From Elysia marginata (Eukaryota; Mollusca; Gastropoda; Plakobranchidae): a DNA stretch of 43,821 nt. Every line of letters begins with the position of its first letter. Position 1 is the stretch's first letter. The DNA is taken from positions 67,150 through 110,970 of the forward strand of contig BMAT01008625.1 in NCBI GenBank assembly GCA_019649035.1. Direction: 5' to 3'. This document shows positions 34,560 through 43,821 of the stretch, piece by piece. The position numbers and the translations under genes were made by a program. The notes beneath the pieces were generated by a model, which saw only the letters and a program-made list of their open reading frames with translations, was not told the origin of the DNA and did not search any database.

Positions 34560-35945
34560 TGCTATTTTCTTCGCTTTAACCTGCTCTGTCCTTATCTCTG
34601 CCTGCCTGTCAGTCTGTCTCCCTCTCTCCGTCTCTCTCTCCTTCTCTCTCCCTCTGTCCTCTCTCTCTTCTGTCTCACTCTAATTCCTCTTCTCTTCTGT
34701 TTGTATTCTTCTAAATGAGATAAAGTTAAAATATGAATGTCCTCTTACCTTTGCTTTATTTTCTATTCCCTGACTATTTGTGCCCTCCAACTTTAGCTCC
34801 TTTTTGCTACAGCCGTATCTCTTTCACTTCCTTTCACTAATTCTTTCTTTTCTTCTTTTTATCTCTCTCTGTCTTTTTTTTTCTTTTGTATCTCTTGTTA
34901 TGTTTTATCGCAGTCCTTACCTTTCTTAGGTCAATGTATATTAACTCTTTCTCTCTTTTTCTCCCTCCCACCTTATTTGTGTTTACATGCGTGAATTTTT
35001 CCCCCACTTTCAGTTATCATGTCCCCTCTCTGTTTTTAATTTCTGTCATCACACATTCTTGCTTTGTGTAACGTTATCTGATTCGCCCCTTTTCTTTCGC
35101 GCTGTTTACAGACAACCCTTAGTCTCACTTTCAATACCTCTGCCATTACGTGTCTGTGATTTTCTTTATTTTGATTCTTTCAGCAATTTAGTATTCTGGA
35201 TTGGATTATTTTTGTATGTATCATTATTGTACTATATTTTTTTATCCTTTTAGCCCTCCCATGCACCGTATCTCTTTCTCAATGGTTCACCTGTTTTATA
35301 TTCTATACCTTCTTTCTTTCTCTGCATTTGTCTTCGGAAAACTTACGATAATTTGGGAAATCTTTGTCTCCTTTTGTAATTAAGGAATATAGTTGTCTCC
35401 AATTTTCTCTTATATATTTTTTCATCATTCTTGTACTTAACCCTTAGTTACTTGCTCTTTCTTCCTTTTTATGTCTTTCTTCCTCTTACTGTTTCTGTTT
35501 GATGGGTTTTAAAGGTAAATAGCGTGTTCCTTAGAGATTGAGTAATTCACCTCTAAATCTTACAATCCCTTTTATCACTCTCTCTCGCTGTCTCATCCCC
35601 TGTCACCACCTCTGCGTTTTTAATACATGTTATGATTTTCATTCAATGAACCCTTACTAAAGAGTTTGGGGCTCGCTATTCAATTCTCTGTGCCCTTACT
35701 CTTTCTGATGTGATCTATCTCTGTCTTCCTCTCTCACTGTGTATGACTCTTTATGTCTCCCCACTCTCGGTAACTATATGAATGTGTGTGTCTCCGTCTT
35801 TGTCTCTGTCTGTCTGTCTGTCTGTCTCTCTTTCTCTCTTTCTCTGTCCACCTGTCAGTCTGCCTGTCTGTCTGTCTCTTTCTCTCTCTCTCTTCCCTCT
35901 ATCTTTATATCTCTTTGTTGTGCTTCTCTGGACTGCTGAGTAGTC
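34560..35945 (+). repeat. 1.4-kb pyrimidine-rich tract with TCTC and TCTG runs
   Basis: The plus strand is strongly enriched in T and C over almost 1.4 kb, with dense TCTC runs near 34615-34680 and CTGT/TCTC runs near 35795-35900. On the receptor strand it is a GA-rich tract beginning about 1.7 kb upstream of the ATG. Six overlapping Leu/Ser/Phe-rich open frames here are composition artefacts. Confidence 0.8.
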
Positions 35946-38900
35946 CCCAGCATATCAGGTTTGTTGAGAATAAAAAAAATAGTTTCATATAAAGATTTGG
36001 GGAACAAACTATTGATTTGCTTTTGCTCTTGATTCTTTACTACCGAACACCTTACGACCGTCGGCTCAAATAAAAGACTGATGAGAACAGAACATAAGCG
36101 AAACAGACCTTTCTTACAACTTTGCCTATGGAGAAAGTGCGTTATGGATCAATGTAAATCTGGATTCTACGTGACTTGAGGTCATATTGATGCCTGGCAC
36201 AAAAGAGTTATAATCCAACTTCTACGAGATTTAGCGGTTTTGATGTTTACACCAATATTTTAGTAATGTAAACAGCCTCAATTACAAATGTGAAAGTATC
36301 AGTAGTTCAACATAGGAAAACACTGGAGCATGCCGGCAGAGAAATGTATTTTCAACGGTCATTTGCCATTTGGTCACTTATGGAAGACAACATTACACTG
36401 AGTGTATTATCAAGGAATATGTTGAATAAAGTTCTGGTTTCACTTAGAGATAGCCCTTAAAAAGATACAACTCATCAAAGTAAAGTCTGGGTTAGGCAGT
36501 CTAGATTACATTAAAAGCAAAATTCAAGGTCCACCTATTCGAAGATTCTAGATATCAGTCGTGCTTAATTCTCTGGACATTGGACCTAAACCTTAATTTG
36601 GCTTTGGCCTAACATAATTTTTTTTCATATACTTGTTGATATTTTCGCGTTTTTAAATTGTCTAGTTTTCTTTCAAATGATAGGAAAAAAGAAAACGGTT
36701 CTAGAAGATCTCTACCGTTTAGAGGTTTAAACTTTAAAAAAGGCGTGTAGAACAAAGAAAGGCAGGGGAATCGCTCACCAAACGGTTAGCGCAGCCATAA
36801 AAAGACCTATCCTAATTTTACTTTGCAGAGTTTTTGCCACCATTGTTTATGTCTATAATATTGCTGTAATGTTTTTATTTATTGAGATCTAGTTTTGGAA
36901 ATAATTAACATTTGAGTTAATAACGGTTTTGGGTTTTACAATCAACCTTGTTCAACCACAGGACCTGTGTTAACTATTTGTTTCGATTGTTTTGACCCAG
37001 ATTAGTTAGTTTTGTAAATAATTCTTCTGTGCATTACACTTCGTTTATGTATAAACAGATTACAGATTCGTCAGAGTACATTCATGGTAACTATCTTTCA
37101 GATTTTAGGGAAAATCAATCTTTGAGAGGATATATGAGTAAACATTAAAAACTGAATGCCGTAGTAGTCAGTAGACCGTTGTTTAACTTTCTCGAACTAA
37201 ATCTCTTTTTCCCCTGCATCTAATAATGTTGTTAAACTTAAAAAGATAAAGGCTACAATAAACCTAGATTTGACATTGCTTTTCAGCATAAATTTAGATG
37301 TAGTTAATATTTCCTTTTCGATGTTTATTAGAAGACCCTACGGCTACCAAATTAGATGTTATTTAATGATAGATGGCGCATGACGTATGTATGCAACCAG
37401 CGTGTGTTACCCACTTTATATGACAGTTACTTAATAACAACGAAACTAGGGTGGAACTCTTTTTTTTAGCTTAATTGCTGGTTAAAGTTCTTAGACAGTT
37501 TATTGGTTATTGACCTAAAAGTGTTGTTTTATGACCTAAAAGTGTTGTTTTTAGAGAGACAGTCAGTCCGTTCCGTCAATGTCAACGAATTGATAGTGGA
37601 AAAAATTGACCTTCAGATAAACGTATCAAGTCTAACTTCCTTTTAAATCTCCAACAGTCACTGAGATCATGATGGATCATTACATTTCAGCCTGACATAG
37701 TTTTCCTTAGAGTTTATTGTTCGTAGCATTCTCACGCCGTTAGTGCTCTGATTTCTGATGCTTTTGTTCTAATTTTGTAGAATGCCATTATCAACGATTT
37801 CGGGTGCTTTTCGCAGGTTCATAACTCTTCTACTTCTGCTGCAATACTCTTTTATAATATATTTTTTGTCATATGGAGAAATCTTAACTTTCAAAAGTGT
37901 AAAGAGATGAACAGTTGTTGGAGATAACCTTAGTCTTACATCAAGTTAAACCACAATTCGGGCGAAGACATTAACAAAATTTTAGAAACAATTTTCAAAA
38001 ATCCCTAATATACGTTCTATAAAGTATTTAAAAAATTGCTTGGTGTTGGTTTGTTCTATGTTATGTGTGTCAATTGCTCCGTTCCATCTGTTGCTCTTAT
38101 TACACCGCAATGACATACAAAATAGAGTTTACTCCTTTATTCGAAGGACTTTTGGCCAATGTTAGACTTAGGTCATTTGGTTTTCAATACCCAATTAGCC
38201 TATGTCAGACTCGAACTATCGGGGCACCAAGTTCCATAAATTATTTGCCTTAAATATCAGCGTGGCTAAAACCTAGTATGTGTTTTATGTTTTGTTTTTT
38301 GTTTTTTGCGCAGAAATCTGCTAGCATATTTTCATCATTCCTATTGGAGTATAAAGTGTAACAATTATAATTTTGAATAACATAAAGTTCATATTTGGCC
38401 AAGGTCTAATTTCGGCCAAATGACTGGCACAATGACCTAAATATGGGCTGTTTGTTTCTTAAGTATTGTGGCGTTAAAATGTTAGGCGGTGGAGAGCAGG
38501 ACTGCTGGTCAAAGTAACAGTACCAAATGACAGGAGAGGTTCATGTTTGCCCATATTTATCTCATTAAATTTTTGAAAGAGTATACCTCACTAGCAGTGG
38601 GATTATAAACTATGTGACACGATATGGGCAATTACATTGAATTAAAAAAAAATTCGATCCTCTATTATTATTCCAAATCAGTGACTGTGATTCGAATACA
38701 GTGCGCAGCGAAATGATTTTTTTTTTAGATCTTGCAACGTAACCGGGTACGTGATTGTTGCCTAAACAATATCTTGAACTTTTAATTCTTAACTCATTTA
38801 TACGTGCGTAACAACATCTTTTTTGAGTGTGCCAAATTCGATGTCGAGAATTCCAACAAAAGATAAACCTTAAAAAAAATTTATGTCAGTTTATTGAAGT

Positions 38901-40024
38901 ACATCAATATGACATATGCAGTCAGATTAGTCTCCACACATTAATATTAAATTGGCTCGCATATTTCGTTTCAAGCAAAAAGTATTAAAATAGTAATAGT
39001 TCGTATATAAATACCTTGCACTATAGGAGTTTTGTGTTTTAACTTAAATACAGAGCAATTATTATGAAAGCTTAACATGTGCAGTTTTAACTTTTGTTCA
39101 TAAATACCTCTACATGAACGCTACGAACTGCAAGATTGGGAATGCATTATTCTTATGAAACATACATAACAGTGCGGCAAGGAATTAAAAGCATTGAACT
39201 TCAAGAATGAAAGAAAATCAAAACGATGTGCTATACGAATGGAGCATTTAAGCGAAAATTTAAAAACAATATATAGATATACGAATTCTGGCATAGTTTA
39301 GAAAAAACACAAGCTATACGTAAATGACCTACTTAAGACTCAGAACGGATAAGAAAATTGGGTATTTAAAAAAACAACTAAAGATGGAAATTGGGGAAAC
39401 AAACCTGTTTCCCTTTTGTTTCTATCAATATTAAGAAAAACGAAAACCATAGATGTTTGAAAAGATAGGCAAACATTGCTAGGGAAAAACAACTTTCTTT
39501 TAATCCATCCAGGTAAAGCCTAAGGTGTTTTTTACTCGTCTTGCTTGTGCTTTTGTAATCAGCAAATAAGGTTTGTTCTTCAGTCAGTACAAAACCTGTC
39601 AATGACTTTTCCTAACATGTTTTTTTTCAAAACCAGTAATAAAATTACATGATGTAAAATGTAAAATGTAAAGGGAGATTATTCATTTTTTTTCATTCTG
39701 TTATATTTTCTGGGCGATATCTTTCTTTTTTTCTCAATCTGCTAGTTGTTTAAACGATAAGTTCCACTTTATTAACCGTTGATGTATACATATTTTTTAA
39801 TACTTTACTTCACCAGGCGTTTAAGGTACTAAAAGCTGTCAGTCTGTCAGTGTGTTATGGCTGGGTCTCGTAATATTGTGGTTTTCAAGTTAGATTTGCG
39901 TCTGGTTGTAGCAGTTACTCCGGTATAATAGCCAGTCTAATTATTCATGCCTAGAAAAGGCACCAAGCAATGTCTGGAAAGAGCCGAGCAAACAGCATTA
40001 AACGAGGGCAAATAGCATGAAATT
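35946..40024. other. No gene recognised; minor repeats
   Basis: AT-rich. A 21-base direct duplication (TGACCTAAAAGTGTTGTTTTA) occurs at 37511-37553, and ATGTAAA is repeated at about 39653-39672. On the minus strand a B-box-like AGTTCGAGTCTGAC near 38207-38220 and scattered TTAGGTCATTT-like motifs (38170, 38436) hint at a decayed SINE. No coding gene was seen. Confidence 0.55.
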
Positions 40025-40110
40025 TTTCGTCTGTAATGCTTGAATGTTAGCACTCGCATTACACTGATTTCCTGCACTATGTGGACCAAGACGTTAAACA
40101 CGGGTTTATA
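40025..40110 (+). mobile_element. Possible SINE 3' fragment
   Basis: ATTACACTG, CTGCACTATGTGGACCAAGACGTTAAACAC resembles in order the GCAGTGTGG...GACGTTAAA end of the SINE at 1619-1869, here without a recognisable tRNA head. Confidence 0.4.
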
Positions 40111-40779
40111 TTTTTTTTTTGTTGGAAAAGATTTAGTATGAGGGCATACTCTGTTCTTCTTTTCTTCTAATCATATTTTAATACAAACACATTTTTAACT
40201 GGTTTTAAAGTTGGCAAAATATCATTGAGAAATGGTGTAGAGAATCTGCTTAAGTCAAGCAGTGTGCAACGCACGCCATGATACATTAGGTTACAGACGA
40301 ACTACTATCTTCTTTTGTTGTTTCTTTTTTAATTTAGTTTGCGTTAAAGTTTTTTTTTTCATTTGAGGAACAGATTGGACTGTCTGGACAGATTTTTGTT
40401 TTAAGGATCGCAAAAAATGATTTCAACAGGCCAGGGCTAAGTCTCAATCTTCCAGCTGACACAACCAGGAGTTCATTATTAAAATACAAGAGAGGCGGGG
40501 GTGGAAGATGGCGAGGTTGGAGATGCTAGACGCTAAGGACTTTGACAGCGACGCAGATTATGTTCTTGTTTCAAGAATAATTGAACACTTTTTTATGTCT
40601 GTGTGGTAAAAAAAGAAACAATATGGTTTCGAACTTTAGAGAGGCTAGATTCTTTTAATTTGTGACATATTTCAATGTTATTTGTTTCTTGCCAGGTTGA
40701 AGATATCAGTTTTTGATGAACTTTTTGAAAACGAATATTCCTAACGTTCTTTAAAACTTAAGGATTTGTGTCAGGTTCC

Positions 40780-40860
40780 GGTCTGGCGCTAGATATTCGA
40801 CTTTTAGTTTAAGAGGTCAGGAGTTCGAGCCCTGGTTTTGGTTTGACAATGCTCTGGTCC
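40780..40860 (+). mobile_element. Degenerate tRNA-derived SINE head
   Basis: GGTCTGGCGCTAGATA near 40782 is A-box-like, and GGAGTTCGAGCCCTGG at about 40829-40844 is B-box-like, with an anticodon-arm-like CTTTTAGTTTAAGAG between them. There is no matching acceptor stem, so this is a fossil element and not a tRNA gene. Confidence 0.45.
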
Positions 40861-41655
40861 AAATAAACAACATAGATAAATTGAACATGAGACAGACAAT
40901 GTCATACAGTTGGCCGTTTTATATTATTATTAGTCTATAATCAGACGTAGACTGGGCTAGTGGGTGAGGGTGAGGGAGAAGGAGAGACAGAATGAGACGT
41001 CATACTTGCATACACCGATTTGGCTGATAGACATTTAATTAAGATTATTCATTATTAAAGACCGAGTTCTAGATAATAGAAGTATAATACAAACATAAAG
41101 AATACGTGGATAATGACATATTTAGACAAACAAAAGGAAAAAGGGAACGAAGAGTTGTTAAGGATGAGGCCGGGTAATATTATCAACAAGATTAAAAGGA
41201 GCGTTCAACAATAAATTTTTATACAGATTTGTTAAAAAATTATAACCCCACCCACTACCGCACCCTTTGTTACTTGATATTCAATCTACTGTTTGGTTGG
41301 CGAATTTAACCATTTTTGCTTTACAACTTTTTTAATTTCCGTCTCCCCCCCCTCCACCCACACACACTTTTTTCTTTCTGTGTTTTATGTCACTGCTTTC
41401 TCCTTGTTCCCACCATCCTAACCTTCTTTAACTACATTGAACATAATGTTTTCTAATGTTATGTATCACTAGACTTGTGAATATATTACGAGCTAAAGGT
41501 TTTTATCTATGATGGCGTCCTTATTTTGGACATCTAAGAATTGATGATATAGGATTGGGAGTCTCTTTATTCCTTTTTTATTATAGCATGATATATGAGT
41601 TCTCCCCTTTTTATTACAGACTTTAAGCAGCCAACGCGTGAGCATGACGGGAACG
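40861..41655. other. No gene recognised
   Basis: AT-rich with a short purine-rich patch near 40965-40995 and a C-rich patch near 41343-41360. No coding sequence was recognised. Confidence 0.6.
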
Positions 41656-41757
41656 TCTGTGGGTCTATTTTTAGAAACTGGTTTCATTATTGTTATAGTT
41701 TGCTTGATCTGCTTTCCCGATTTTCACGTACGCGTAGTGAGACACGGTGCGTGTGCT
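41656..41757 (+). mobile_element. Single arm of the foldback element
   Basis: From TCTGTGGGTC to GCGTGTGCT this matches the loop and right arm of the palindrome at 706-925 (its bases 814-914) almost base for base, with a few substitutions. The reverse-complement arm is absent to the left, and the last ten or so bases of the arm are missing on the right. Confidence 0.85.
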
Positions 41758-42021
41758 TAGCGATAGAGCTAGACTAGTAGTTCTTTAGCCCTTCGCACAA
41801 TCATTTAAGAAGATTGGGTGGTAACGGATAATCCCATCGTCAAGGGGCTAGCCATTTGGCCTAAGTCATAATTCTCAGTTTTGAGATATAAGCAAAAAAC
41901 GCGTTTTCTTGCAGAAATTTCATATTTTGGGGGATTTTTTGGGCTGTTTCTTTTGTTGTGGGTTGTTGCATTGCAATGGTATGTATATTTTGCTTATCGT
42001 CATAAAATTATGGGAAAGGGA
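41758..42021. other. Spacer with an inverted short motif
   Basis: GCCATTTGGCCTAAGTCA at 41851-41868 is the reverse complement of a variant of the motif repeated at 42022-42142. Nothing else was recognised. Confidence 0.6.
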
Positions 42022-42142
42022 TGACTTAGGCTATTTGGCATCTACCCTTTCTGACTTAGGCCATTTGGCAACTGATTTAGGCCATTTGGCAACCAAATAT
42101 TTGCTTTTGAAAATGATTACGAATGACTTAGGCTATTTGGCA
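42022..42142 (+). repeat. Cluster of four 19-bp motifs TGACTTAGGCYATTTGGCA
   Basis: Copies start at 42022, 42052, 42073 and 42124 with unequal spacing (30, 21, 51). The third has TGATTTAG in place of TGACTTAG. An 89-codon open frame crosses them and shows repeats such as LGHLAT as a consequence. Origin unknown. Confidence 0.8.
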
Positions 42143-43011
42143 ACTGACTTTTTTTGGTACTTTCAGGCTTTGGGATAAACCAAGTTATTTATTATAGATG
42201 TTTGTTTTCTATAAATAACTCAATAGGTAATTTTGCGTTTGGCATGAAAGTTTTTACTTCTTTGAGATTTTAGTCAAGTTTTAGCTGGGACCAAAAAATA
42301 AATTAATAAAAGTATAACGGTGTTGTGTACAAAGGACGTTAGTCTAGATTCCTTCATTTATTTCAAGTTTTAACTTTATATGTATTACAAATTACCAAAA
42401 TGCCTAACAAAAAGTGTAGTATACAGGCCTACTGCAGAATGTATTTAAACTGGATTTTAGAGACCATGATCTGTGATTTGGGTAATCCAAATCTTTGCTC
42501 TATAAAAGTGCAAATAAGAGGTTTTTAGAGTCATAGTTGCCAAAATTTGTGTTTGGGTTGTCTACTTTCGACTTAAAATTTACTGTATCACATGTAGTTC
42601 ATTCATACCTGTTAAATTTGATAACTACACAACAAAATGAGACGAGTTGTATCTAGCCCAAATTCTGTATATTGCTGTAGTAAAGAAATACATTGGCCAG
42701 TTTTTTCTACGCAGACTAAGCACTAACCCGTTTTTTTTTACCTTCGTGAACTCACCACTGCATAAGAGGACCTTTTTTGTTAAGGATCAAAAATAATGTT
42801 CGGAACCCAACAATGACAAATACACACATTTTGTGGTGTTGTTTTAAAATTACAGACTTTGCTTTTGTTCTTTTTTTTAAGTTTATAAAACTTAATGTGA
42901 AAATTCAACATACCACTAAATCTTTTTGTGCACCTAAGCAATAAGAGAACATAAATAATGTGTAGTAATTCATGCAATAATGAACTCAGTTTTGTTCAAA
43001 CGCGTTCAATT
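42143..43011. other. No gene recognised
   Basis: AT-rich spacer. The 65-codon minus frame 42977-42780 is Lys-rich and unsupported. Confidence 0.6.
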
Positions 43012-43210
43012 GCACACGCACCTGGCAAAGTCAGACTTGCGCTCCGGTGTTTGTGGGTTCGATAACCGACCATGCCATGTTGCAATTGCCTTAGGAAAGC
43101 AATTTACCGTAACTTTCCCCAGTCTACCCACCTATTATAACATTGGTACCCAGCTACAGGCAGCGTTTAAATTTGTGACTTGCGTCTGCAACATCCTGCT
43201 TATGGGTTAA
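43012..43210 (+). mobile_element. Degenerate tRNA-derived SINE
   Basis: CACCTGGCAAAGTCAGACT near 43020 is A-box-like and GGGTTCGATAACCG at about 43056-43069 is B-box-like with a one-base shift. The body holds CCTTAGGAAAGCAATTTACC, CTTTCCCCAGTCTACCCA and GGTACCCAGCTACAGGC, a layout typical of a SINE body. A 76-codon frame across it is incidental. Confidence 0.5.
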
Positions 43211-43339
43211 AATTGGCTTTCATATGTATTGGTCTGCTAGAAAATTAGTGGCGTTGCTCTTGTGGCGACACAGTTATGCTGAGAAAGGGATTAATATAGT
43301 TTTATAAAAAGAAATTATCCACATAATCCTCAAAATAGG

Positions 43340-43770
43340 TTCCAGAGGACACACAGGTAATGATAGATGATTACTTCAGCAGGTTCCATATGAGGTTCTC
43401 AACTAGTGACTACACAACAAACAAAATAAACTTATTAGTTGGTATTGCCATGGGTTGCACAATGTCACCATTTCTGTTCGTAGTGACAATGGAAGTTATA
43501 CTGAAAGCAGCAGAGGGTAATGCAGGTCCAGCCCGTCTAAGCGGTAGATGTTCCATGCCACCTGTAAAAGCATTCATTGATGGCACCACCATAACATACT
43601 ACATATACAAAGTGCAGTATGAAGTTTAAGCCACAGAAGTTTTGCTGTTTGTCAATAAGGAAAGTTAAAAATAAAGAAGCAGTGACATTCACAGTAGCTG
43701 TGCAACAAATTTTAACGGCTAATCCCGGACACCTCAGTGTAAGAAGTGTAAGGGTCGAAACACTACTTGA
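43340..43770 (+). mobile_element. Broken non-LTR reverse-transcriptase fragment
   Basis: The frame 43360-43629 reads IDDYFSRFHMRFST, LLVGIAMGCTMSPFLF, and MPPVKAFIDGTT. It matches the RT palm region of an animal retroelement family that usually reads VGIAMGCTISPILF and FMDDTT. The second Asp of the catalytic pair is Gly here. After a deletion or frameshift near 43610 a second frame reads MKFKPQKF, LSIRKVKNKEAVTFTVA, which is the next conserved block of the same family. With no intact catalytic pair and a broken frame, it is dead. Confidence 0.8.
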
Positions 43771-43821
43771 TATTAGGTGAGTTTCTTCTCTAAAGGCTAC
43801 TTGCTATCTAGCTCCTGGTGT

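Noticed and set aside
34462-35992. Several Leu/Ser/Phe-rich open frames resembling membrane proteins
   Set aside because: They overlap each other in different frames and reflect CT-rich DNA.
1-43821. CRISPR array, bacterial operon or prophage
   Set aside because: Spliced GPCR exons, SINEs, LINEs and microsatellites show animal nuclear DNA; repeats present have no CRISPR-like unique spacers.

Overview
This window is a piece of an animal nuclear genome. It is AT-rich, with long introns, canonical GT-AG splicing, microsatellites, assembly gaps and many decayed short and long interspersed elements. The one confident protein-coding gene is a rhodopsin-family GPCR of the vasopressin/oxytocin class, like the conopressin receptors of snails. 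Several SINE remnants end in a GACGTTAAA-type 3' segment of a kind I associate with mollusc SINEs. A mollusc, probably a gastropod, is therefore the best guess; this is an inference, not an identification.

Layout. Bases 1-8,000 are repeat-rich: a minisatellite whose unit inverts, a tRNA-derived SINE, a near-perfect 220-bp foldback element, a second SINE, a 4 x 47-bp tandem repeat and a decayed non-LTR retrotransposon. From 8,000 to 19,400 there is mostly AT-rich DNA with a GC-richer block carrying a TATA box, a transposon-like end with an AATC tail, a possible solo LTR and two LINE 3' ends on either side of a 30-N gap. From 20,380 to 20,630 there is a 64-bp tandem repeat.

The receptor gene lies on the minus strand from 32,864 (ATG) to 23,829 (TGA). 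I place six coding exons: 32864-32517, 32060-31842, 28171-27976, 26022-25848, 25353-24995 and 24124-23829. Their lengths add up to 1,593 bases, which is 530 codons plus a stop, and every junction keeps the reading frame (intron phases 0, 0, 1, 2, 1). The protein has a long N-glycosylatable N-terminus, seven membrane segments, DRY, CWAP and NPWIY motifs, a long basic and serine-rich third intracellular loop and a serine-rich tail. A 301-N gap inside a GAA/TGA compound microsatellite sits in intron 2.

Upstream of the receptor (above 33,000) I find no further gene. There is a 1.4-kb pyrimidine-rich tract, SINE fragments, one arm of the same foldback element seen at the left end, a cluster of short repeats and, at the right edge, a broken reverse-transcriptase fragment. 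The most unusual points are the foldback element with its distant single arm, the two non-basic residues at usual ligand-contact positions of the receptor, and the duplicated LINE 3' ends around a gap.
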